In this document: piece by piece, positions 43,398 through 53,300 of the stretch
Layout: each line of letters begins with the position of its first letter
Numbering within the stretch: position 1 is the stretch's first letter
Source: Carposina sasakii
Lineage: Eukaryota; Arthropoda; Insecta; Lepidoptera; Carposinidae
Assembly (NCBI GenBank): GCA_014607495.2
Contig: CP053163.1
Span: forward strand, 6,862,716 to 6,926,715
Reading direction: 5' to 3'
Length of the DNA stretch: 64,000 nucleotides
Notes under the pieces: generated by a model
What the model was told of the DNA's origin: nothing
Databases searched by the model: none
The model's input: only the letters and a program-made list of their open reading frames with translations
Program-made: the position numbers and the translations under genes

Positions 43398-43478
43398 GAC
43401 GACAGAGGCGCGTTTGGTTATATGGTTGCACCATTGGCCTTCGGGACTATAGTTTTATAGGTCATATTTCGATTCCAA
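43398..43478. repeat. Dispersed repeat, partner of 33391-33482
   Basis: CGACAGAGGCGCGTTTGGTT...CATTGGCCTTCGGGACTAT...GTCATATTTCGATT. A small deletion separates it from the other copy. Confidence 0.6.
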
Positions 43479-43491
43479 CAGAACAATCAGA

Positions 43492-43607
43492 GGGGTAAGC
43501 ACGAACCTCTCGATAGTCCGTAACGCTTGTGTTAAACTGTCAAATTACATAGATTTTGCTAGCGAGTCGCAAGCGTTACGCCGCGTAAAAAGGTTCGTGC
43601 TTACCCC
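43492..43607. mobile_element. 116-bp MITE with 17-nt perfect inverted ends
   Basis: GGGGTAAGCACGAACCT at the left end is matched exactly by AGGTTCGTGCTTACCCC at the right. The inner CGTAACGCTTG and CAAGCGTTACG also pair. It is the only copy in this window. Confidence 0.8.
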
Positions 43608-43918
43608 ACAGAGCTGCATCTCCGGTATAACTTTTGCAAAGCTTTGAGACCGTAATTTAAGATTAACTTTACGTTTCCAATTTATAAGTATAACATCTCA
43701 TAAATGGTGTAATGTAACGGTGTAATGAAGTGATCGATGTAACTACGCTTATAGCATGTAAGATTGATCTGAATAACTTATCATTGGAATATAGAAATTT
43801 ATTATTCTTTATTATGTATTATTATAATACATTTATTTGTACACCTAATGTAATTTCCAATACAGAGACCAAGTAATTTTATTTCATTTTTGTCAATTTT
43901 CATTAAATGTAATACATA

Positions 43919-44183
43919 CACAGGATGTAACAGAAAGGGTATGTTAAGCAAAAAGCTATGTAAATAGTCCACTAAAAGGAACCTACCCACAAAATTTCAG
44001 ACTCGAAATCACATGTTTATTTTTCAAGATAGTATGGAGAATTCCGAAACAACCCAGGAATGTTCATACAATCCTTAAAAGTAAACATTTGATTTCGAGT
44101 CTCAAATTTTGGAAATAGGTTCTCTATAGTGGGCTATTTACATAGCTTTTCGCTTAACATACCCTTTCTGTTACACCCTGTAT
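43919..44183. mobile_element. Hairpin MITE, TACAGGGTGTAACAG family (copy 6, best preserved)
   Basis: TACACAGGATGTAACAGAAAG...AAGCTATGTAAATAGTCCAC at the left pairs with GTGGGCTATTTACATAGCTT...CTTTCTGTTACACCCTGTA at the right. The whole 265 bp folds on itself. Confidence 0.85.
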
Positions 44184-44723
44184 ATTGAACTTTTAACGCA
44201 CAATCTACTTACACGTTGCACTAATCGTACAAATGGTACAATTTTATAAAATGTGCTTCAGGTTTTGTTTTTCAGAAATAATAAAATAGATCCTGAAACA
44301 GTTGATCTTTTCTTGGCTAAGTGAACAATACTAATGTATATTTAATCTATGTATGTCTATGTATAGAATAATTAACTAAAAAAATATTTTTTCCATTTTC
44401 TTTATTAATAATTTTATAAAAAAATATTATATAATATATAATATTAAACGACCTCTAAACGACGACATGCAGTTGAATAGGTACTTAACTACTATAATAT
44501 ATAGCTAACCTATATACAAAAAAGAAAATAAAAAAGAAAACAATTAATGTTATCTATATTATAGGTAGGTATACTTGCACAATATTCAAACGGTAAAATT
44601 AACAAACATGTTTGTCACCATCGTATTTAAGCTTACTTACTTGAATACTTATCTAAACCTTTTGATATATTTTACAATAGCTATTGATACGTGTGCAAAA
44701 GGATACGAGTATTTAAACTTACA

Positions 44724-45108
44724 TACAGGGTGTTTTTTTGTGGCCACCTTTAACGAAGGGTACGTATTCTATACATGAAATAAAGTAAGTTTATGCCAAA
44801 AAAAATGCTGGAAAAAAAAAAAAATTGAATTTTTTTTTTTTTAATTCCTTGATCGTGCGAAATTTATAGTGTCTAGTGTTTATGTTAGTTTTTTTATAGA
44901 CAGATATTAATTATTTTTCGTGAAAAAATCCTGGTACACGCGTCTATGTGCATTTATGCAGAAAAACGCAGTCTATTTACTCAACTTTGGACCCTAATAT
45001 TTTGGAAACCAGACACTTCCTAGGTATGCTTTCATGGAGAAAAATGATCGTGATGATGAAGAGATTCCGTAGTTTTCGGGAACGTTGACGACCAAAAATC
45101 ATCCTGTA
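44724..45108. mobile_element. Non-autonomous DNA element, TACAGG(A/G)TG(A/T)TTTTT family (copy 4)
   Basis: It starts TACAGGGTGTTTTTTTGTGG and ends GACGACCAAAAATCATCCTG then TATA. Blocks CTAGGTATGCTTTCATGGAG and GTAGTTTTCGGGAACGTTGA are the reverse complement of the copy at 29425. Confidence 0.75.
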
Positions 45109-46484
45109 TAATTTAAATCTTTTATGTCCGTCATTTCAGCTTATATTATTAAGTATTAATATACTTTATTTTACACTTTACATTTAGAACAGCCGAAACT
45201 CAATATGCTCAAATATTAAGTAATATGATTATTTTGTTGAATATTATGTATTTACTTATATATTTTATAATAACTAGTAGGAATATTAATACCTATAGGT
45301 ATTTATAATATTTATTTTATACCTAACGAGGTCGTGAATATCTCTACTTTAATGAACAAGAAATTAGTTCTATAAATTCATGTTCATGTCTATAAATTCA
45401 TATGTCATCACAAAGCTGTCATAATTACCTACGACTACCTACATCCTGTAATTTTTATCATTGTGCCCGATTAGTAATTTGTGTCTAAATAAATATATTT
45501 TACAAACTTTACTTGCAACAATTATTGCACAACTATTTGGCTTCCTTTATAAGCAAAAAAATTAATACCCACTATGTCGATTGTGTAAAATAAATACTTT
45601 TATTTAAGTAGCTGTATAAAATTTATTATTTATTTCGAGCTAGAAATATTTGATGTACCTAAATTTACATATGTACCTATTTACCTTAATATTATATTCA
45701 AGATTCTAACATTATTAATAGATATCTATTTATTAAAATATTAATAAGAAAACAGTATAAGTATTAAAAACATGTATAAGCAATGTGAATTTAAATAGTG
45801 TACTTCTATGAGAGAAAAAATTATAGGAAAATCCTATATCGAGCTTGATCTTAAAAAAAAAACTGTGTGATGACGATGAAAATTAAAAATAATAAATCTA
45901 CAAATAAAACTATTTTATGTGTGAAAATAAAATTTATTTTAGAATATAATGGTGTAATAAGGCATAAGTAGGTAATACTAACTGATATATATTCTAATAC
46001 CTAGGTATTTGTAAGACGCCCACACTTTTTGAAACTGAGATCTTCTAAGATCTGAGTCTAATATACCTACATAATTTCTATTCTCTGATTTGTATTTTTA
46101 AGACCATTGTAAAAAAGTGTGAAGGTACCTACAAATAGCGTACGTTTAATAAAATAAGATTCTTCTGGAACACGTACCTATTTCATAAAAATATATAAAT
46201 ATAAGTAACCTACCCTTCATAGACCCTTTTCTTGTAATCGTACAATCGATAACAAAAATCATAACTTCTACGACCACAATAGTGGAACAACTTTTATAGT
46301 TACTTAGCGTATATTGTCCACCATCTTCCCGCCCTGTTCCCATTTATTTGGGTTTGGCGCAATATGTACTTGCGTATATTATTATCAAATAATTTCCATA
46401 TAATCACAATATCATGTTTCTCATGTCGCTCTATAAAATGCGTCACTTTTGTCACGCACAATATTATATTACATAGGTATTATA
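45109..46484. other. AT-rich gene-free stretch
   Basis: Very AT-rich DNA with no repeat family shared with the rest of the window and no exon. Confidence 0.4.
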
Positions 46485-46489
46485 ACTAA

Positions 46490-46690
46490 TTTAATTTTGA
46501 TAAAGGGATGAAGAATAACGTTGCCAATATGTAATTTAGAAAAGACATGGTAAAGTTCGTCATCAGAGTAATTGACCCGGTGGCTTAGTGGTTATAGCGG
46601 CTGGCACGGTTTGCAGTAGTCGTGGGTTCGATTCCCACTCGGGTAAAGAATTTTTTCCATTTTCTTTATTAATTATTTTCTAATTTAATT
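46490..46690 (+). mobile_element. tRNA-like SINE, tRNA module 3' of the body (second type)
   Basis: The body fragment 46500-46573 (ATGAAGAATAACGTTGCC) precedes a 72-nt tRNA-like module at 46574-46645. The module has A box TGGCTTAGTGG, B box GGTTCGATTCC, a perfect T-arm GTGGG/CCCAC and a good acceptor stem. The anticodon arm (GCACGGTTTGC) does not make a seven-base loop, so it is not a working tRNA. A T6 run at 46651 could stop RNA polymerase III right after the module. It then ends in CCATTTTCTTTATTAAT. Confidence 0.7.
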
Positions 46691-48364
46691 TTGTTTTGGT
46701 TATGTATACTTACACGATAACTTTGCCAATGTCATGTGTTGGATTATCAAACTAGAAACCACTGTTACCGATTGTACTTACTGTACTTATGTAAAATAAA
46801 GATAAGTAGGTAAATGTTCAATGTGATATCCTGCCTGTACCTCTATTTACTTCCGGTGTGATTTTACTTATAATAATAATTTAATAAAATGATTTTGTAA
46901 ATATCTTATTAATACATTGTTTTTTATCTCTGCCTGCCCTGAACCCACCGACCTATACGGAATAAAGCTTACTGTGCAATGATTATAAAATTATGGTTTC
47001 GATGTAATATGATATTTAGTTAGATAGAGCTATTAAATAATATTAATTCTATTATTTCTCTTTTTCAGATATTGATTAAAATTTATTAATTTGAGTTATT
47101 GCCATTAATAAGTTTTTGCACATTAATTTTTAATACTGATAATTAGTACTGAATTTAACATTTGAAATCACTTTTGGTCAACATGACGACGTGGTGAATA
47201 TTATGAAAATTGATTCCCTTCAACAATTACTTGGGCATTCTTGGAACTGTCGAGCAAAATTTTGCAGCTCACAAACGCACATCAATCACGTAGGCACCTA
47301 AAATGTTGCAAGATATCACGTGCAACGTTACGTGTTGCGGGATACCTAGGTATGAATGTGCATCCCTTGCAACGTTACGTGACACTTCATGTTGCAGTGA
47401 TTCCATTAGGCTAGGTTAGATTAGGCTGTAAATATCATTTAGGTCTAATAGGCACATTTTGTTAGTCATAATAACATTTATTATCTCATTATTTTGATCC
47501 CGCATGTACGAGTATATTGATTGCGAAAACTCCAGTGGATTAGATCTGTTTCACTGTTTATAACGTAGGTAAGTATATGTACCTACATAGGTACGGCAGG
47601 TACGGCAGGTCGCTAACAAAGGAGCGATTATTCATTTCTAGCCATTGTTTCAGCAAGCCGCACCACCGAGCCATGAAACATTGTAAATGAAAAGGAGAAT
47701 GTAGTAATCGTGACATAATGCAAATGGCATGTTTGTTCGCTTTATTAATTTCGCTACAGGCCTTCCCAGTTTCTTTGTCTGTATTTGCGGTGATTGTCCG
47801 CTACCAAGTTTGTTCAGGGCGATCACGCTTACCTACGCTTTCCTTTGAAATTCAACTTTAGGGCTTGCCTTGGTTAGCATCCCTTCGAACGTATTGTCGA
47901 TCCAGTTACACTTCTGATTCTCATTACAGCGTTTCCACAGTAAAAGATTTGTTATTTTTTCGGTTCATAAAACACAGAGAATATGGCGAAGGCAGCGATT
48001 GATAAGGACCTAAAATTGCTTAATTACCCATTAGGACCATTTTAATTAACCTTTCTGAGTGCAGCTGTCCGTTAGATTCACAATCCCAACCTTCATCTAC
48101 TTAATGAAAGAATTTAATAGATACCTACGTTACAGTTTAGAAATTGAACAATGGCTTAAAGAGAAGGTCGTTTTTCTTACAGATTGGCGTGTTTATGTGT
48201 TTGCCCTTGCTTGTGTTATTTTTGATTGTTACTGCTAGGGGGCTAAATATAGAAATTTATGAGGTTTTCTCAGTTTCTTGAGTACCTACAGTTGCTTGAG
48301 AAAAACATCGACTAGGAACGTCATTGGTCATTTCCGATGAATGTGGTACAACACCTAGTGAGCG
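46691..48364. other. Gene-free stretch
   Basis: No coding exon is seen. ACGTGCAACGTTACGTGTTGC and CTTGCAACGTTACGTGACAC at 47320-47393 are local near-duplicates. Confidence 0.4.
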
Positions 48365-48475
48365 TAGCAGAACCGGGATTGGAACACCACTCATTCCCGC
48401 CACTGCAACTTCTGTAAGTCATGATCAATAGAGGTGACCAGAAAAATGCAAACAAAGCACAGAAATTTACCTAAT
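48365..48475 (+). repeat. Dispersed repeat, partner of 60085-60190
   Basis: GCAGAACCGGGATTGG, CACTCATTCCCGCC, GATCAATAGAGGTGACCAG and AAAAATGCAAACA match 60085-60190 in order. Confidence 0.6.
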
Positions 48476-48589
48476 ACCTACCTATAGACAAATATACCTA
48501 AACAAGCAGACAAAGTTTGCCAATTAAATTTCGTAGTCTAGATGTCATAATGCGTAGCATACGTTGCGTACGTGGGCTCAGTTTGTCCC

Positions 48590-48645
48590 TACTTTTATGC
48601 TCTCTCACGCAGACAAAGTCGTGGGCGTCCTCTAACAAACTTAAT
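48590..48645 (-). repeat. Fragment of the 'cgacttcgtccgcgtg' repeat family
   Basis: TCACGCAGACAAAGTCGTGGGCGTCCTC is the reverse complement of the family's opening. Confidence 0.5.
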
Positions 48646-49270
48646 CAAATAGTTAATTAATAGTAGGTACCTACCTACAAAATTAGAGCAAAGTGGTCGA
48701 GCTAATTCTATGCTTGCATCTGTTTTATTTCGATGCTGTTGTATACATTTTAGTGCAATCGATACTAGAAGCCGCAGGTAGGTACGCAATGGAAGTAGGT
48801 CAACCGTTCAGCCGGTAGTGCCCGGTAGACCTACATTGAAAACATCCGCACATTATCTTCAGTAAAGGTTGGCTAGATGTGTAGGTATGTATGCTCCATT
48901 CCTGTAGGAATGCCTTAGCAATCATTTTGAGGGATTTTTTTAAAAGTGATACCCCTTTCTTCCGATTTTAATATTTCGAAACGGACACATTTTCGTTTAT
49001 CTCCCTGTGTCGATACAGACACTAAGCGCTGGCCGTAGCACGCGCTACGAACAGCCGAAAATGCTACGAATGCTACTACATTGCTGTTTTTGCAAACTAA
49101 AGTTCTAATGCTGAATAAATATTTCTTTCTTTCTTTCTTTCTTCTTTCTTAATAATGCAGAAATGTAAGTAAACATATTTGTAAATGCATCCTACCCACC
49201 TACCGACTTGATAGCGTAGCAACTCTGTGACCGTAGCCTACTGCCTACCCACCCACAGATAAATCAGCCC
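48646..49270. other. Gene-free stretch with TTTC microsatellite
   Basis: A (TTTC)n run at 49122-49150 follows AATGCTGAATAAATAT, the form of a retroelement 3' tail. Nothing else is recognised. Confidence 0.4.
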
Positions 49271-49416
49271 AAGTAGCATGACCTGCTAAACACGATATGA
49301 TAAACCGATTTATCGACATTTTGCCTGTCAAAATACGATAAATATAGCCGCCATGTTGAATTTTGTAGTGACAATACGATACGATATCCACGATGCGTGG
49401 TCATGCTAGGGGGGCA
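49271..49416. mobile_element. Small MITE with TAGCATGACC inverted ends (copy 2)
   Basis: The left TAGCATGACC pairs with the right GGTCATGCTA. The interior is nearly the same as 30635-30776. Confidence 0.75.
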
Positions 49417-50270
49417 TGCTCATAATAATGAGGAACGACAACAAGAAGGTTCCAACAAAAAATGATAACTTGACGAGTGAAGACAAATATTTTTCAGTGA
49501 GTGATTCATACTGCGCTTAGTAGTCATTGGCGGTAGTAGGTGTACTTAGGTAGGTAGGTACTTATATTGACTGTCTGCTCTTTATCTGTCCTTCGCTTCT
49601 AGGTACCTAGTCTGTGCTTCGTAGGCACGCTCGCAGCTTTTCAGCGAAAGAAATAAAAAGTACCTACCTAAGCAGAGGAAAAAGACTTCCAATTATTGGA
49701 AATCAATATGGTTCAAGTTTTTACATTATAAAACCCTTTTGATTTTAATCTTTGATTGGGTTCGGTAAAGGTAGAGCCAAACCCTAATATAATATTCTAC
49801 TTAGCTACCTACCTACTTTCGGTGATTAAAGATCGAAAATTCGCAATGTTTGTTGTCTACAGGTGCTATGAAACCTAAATGGTAGTAACTAGGTAGGCAC
49901 CTTTAAATTCAAGAAAGTCGACATTTACCAAATGGGTTCAAACACCTAAAAGTCCGTCCGGCAAGACCTCGCCAGTCGATGCCCATGGGCAGTTACAAAC
50001 ACTTGTTGTGTTGGTAGCTGCCCCTAACAATGTCTTTTCATACATACAACTCCACATTATCTTAGTTATTATCAGCGCCATCTATCAATGCCCCGTGTAT
50101 AAAAAAATGCTCAGATGGTAAGGTTGTTGTACTCATAAGAAAAACAAAACCACAACCGGATATACTAGTGAGTAAATGGATCTGTAGATAGATGTCGCTA
50201 TTTAAAAACGAAAAATTATTGCAACCACATTGTGCAATTATTGGGTGATAATTTCAAGTAAGGAATAAAT
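49417..50270. other. Gene-free stretch beyond the GPKOW 3' end
   Basis: TAGGTACCTACC-type low-complexity runs and no recognised exon. Confidence 0.4.
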
Positions 50271-50276
50271 TTTATT
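50271..50276 (-). terminator. Polyadenylation signal (AATAAA on the minus strand)
   Basis: TTTATT, read as AATAAA on the minus strand, lies about 75 nt beyond the GPKOW stop codon. It is the likely end signal of that gene. Confidence 0.6.
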
Positions 50277-50351
50277 ATGTTCGTTTCCGGCTAAATAAAA
50301 ATACACAAGTACATACTGATAACATTTACTTAATCTATCCCTTATTTACAC

Positions 50352-53300
50352 TTATTTCCTATGCTTTTTATAGTTTGGTGATCGATCCCTATCTCGTTTC
50401 TTCTTTTTTCCTTTTCGTTTTTTATCAATATCCCTCTTTCCACCTGGAGTTCTATCTCTCCTACTCTTTTTATATCCATCTGAGTCGGAATCACTGCTAT
50501 CCCTTATATTTTTCTTATCTTTATCTGTTCTTTCTTGTTCAATCTCAGAGTCAGATGTTTCGGAATCACTATATTTTTTCTTGTTCTTTTTCTTTCTTCT
50601 CCTAGATCTATCTTCACTGCTAGAGTCCCTTGGATGCCTACTGTAAACTTTGCTTTTGCCATTAGAACTCTCTCTCTTTTCTTCTCTACTACTTCTTTCA
50701 TTGTAATTATCTGTTCTATCTTCCTTTTTACTGGATCTGCTGTCTTTAACATCATTCGATTTTCGGAGTGAATCATTATTTTGTTCACTTGATTTTGTAG
50801 CATTTTTGGATGATTTTTGTGGATCTCTTTCTCGTTTTTTGTACTCTTCATAACTATCGGCATCTGCAACATAAATAAATGCACTCAATAAAAAAGAGAA
50901 TATTAAAGGGGATTCAAAATTTAAGTAAAGGTAAGTATATACTTGTCGCGGACTCCGACTTCGGTCGTCGCCGGCGACAAGGGGTTGGGGGGCCAGGCGG
51001 GTTACCGAACAAACTTCCCAATAGCGGTGCCCCGTCCGACCGAATAAAACACTTTCGATGCTCGTGGACTGTATATTTTCTTAACTCCCTCGAAGACAGT
51101 TATTACACAAAGCTTCTTATTATTTCTAACTATTTACAATTTTTCTTCTTATTTCTTGACTGTAGGCACTGTATAGGAAAACTACAAAGTTCATACGGAC
51201 GGAATTTTTATCCCTCGGGTTCTCCCTTACCGTCCGTAAATAGGCAGATTTTGCCTACCAAACTTGACCGCTTTTCAATACAATTTTTACTATGGTTTAT
51301 ACCTATTTCGGTCGTAATCTCAAAACATATTAATCTTACACTATTGAAAGTTACATATTTTTACAGGTTTTTCAGTGCCTTACCTTATAACAAAACAATT
51401 ATTCATGTAGAACTTGAAATCAAAAAGCTATTTACAATTCAAATGGTACGTTCTACGAAAACTAGACATTCATGTAACCTTTTTCATTAATTATTTAACA
51501 TATCTTTCGAGGTATATCTATGTTTTATATATCATTTTGTAGGTCGTAACGTTCTCTACACTAACAAATAATAAAATGTGTGACCTACTTTATATTTTAC
51601 ATTAATTATCCTATATAATTCGTAATCTCTATAGTAAAACATAATCTGACCAATCAGCGTCGAGCACTTATTAAAAACCCAATAATCACTTTTAGTTCAC
51701 TTTTGATTAAATGTCCTCAATTACTTATAACACTTATTTACAGTCTCTGCTGTTCTTAACAATACTCTAAAGTAACAATCCGTCAGCATTTTGGTTTATT
51801 TGAGCTTAGTAACACTTTTGAAAAATATTTTTTGTTATTTAGACGTCACTGTCTAAAAGGTAATGATATGTTTTATAACATTTACTGCAACAACACAATT
51901 CATTGGCTCCGAAAGTCCTTTACAAATGTCTAAAAATTTTGTTACCAAAATCATAAGTTACACTCACTTATAACATTGCACTCCTTGTCGTATTCTGCTT
52001 TAGTAACCGGCTGCATCATGAACTCACTGAGGCTGACTGTCTCCTTCTTGACAGTTATATCGACCATCACACGACCATTGTCCTCATCCAAACTCACCAC
52101 CTGAAAGATTTAAATAGCAGTATTTTTAGTAAACAGTTACCTAAATTTATTCTGCAGTTTGTTTTAGCATTATATTATATTCTGAGAACTTGTGTTCTGG
52201 GATATTATAACACTGTTTTTTCCCATGAAGTTAATGCCGTTTTTCTCTAAAACTTGAAGGAACTAGAGACAACATCAACCTTATTCTTCTATTGGATCCA
52301 ATAAGTCCTAAATCTATACATATAATAAAAATGTAAAGGATCGCTGTCTGTACATGGAAGATATGTATAAGAAAAAATTTTATAGAATACCTTTATCAAC
52401 GCCCAAACGTACCCAAAACAATTATTTTTGGAATATTTGTCTGTTTGTCTGTGCGTTTGTGCACGCTAATCTCAGAAACGGCTGAACCGATTTCGATGCA
52501 GTTTTCAGGAATATATTGTGACAGGTCCCACATAACACATAGGCTACTTTTTATCCCGGAAAAATGTTTTAATCCCGGATAATTTCGATATTTTGTTTTT
52601 TTTCTGTAGTCCACGCGGACGGAGTTGTGGGCGTCCACTAGTCAACAAATAAAGTTGTGACTTTTACAATTGAACATAGATAAATAAAGTTTTGGTGATA
52701 GTTAATGGGGTAGTTTTCTATGGTTGAATCTTAACATATTATTCTTATCAGAATAAATAATCAAAATCATACCTATCTGTAAAAGTACAATTTGATTATG
52801 TGTCCAAATGAGGTAGTAATAAGCCTTCAAAGTTAAGTGGGCAAGTATTGAAAATTACATCACATGTCTACCTGCATCATTTACAGCAACTTTGTTTTGT
52901 GACCATATTTATAAACGCAATATTTAATATAGCTGTAGAACAAAAGTTCTTTAACGCGCATACAAGTTGCTTAAAGAGTGACGTCACGTAGTGGTAGCCG
53001 TTTGTATGGAGCGTTTTTTGGCAAGTCTAAAATTGTGATTTTGAAATCGTATATCCCGGAAAGTTTTCACGCTAGCTATTTCACAAATGTTTATATTATT
53101 TTATGATCATTCGATATAAATACAAATAAAAAAGCTGTAAACGACCCTATTATATGAACCTTTCATATTATATATTTTATACAAAAGTCACAAAAAAATT
53201 GGTAGAAAATCGCAGTGGATGTTTTGCGGTGTGATTTGGGCGAAACGCGTCGCAATATTCAGGAGTGAACAGGTGAAGAATGTAATCATGGGTTATGCCT

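Noticed and set aside
46574..46645. tRNA gene with T6 terminator
   Set aside because: The acceptor stem, A box and B box are excellent, but GCACGGTTTGC cannot serve as an anticodon arm and the near-identical copy at 62137-62208 shows it is a repeat.
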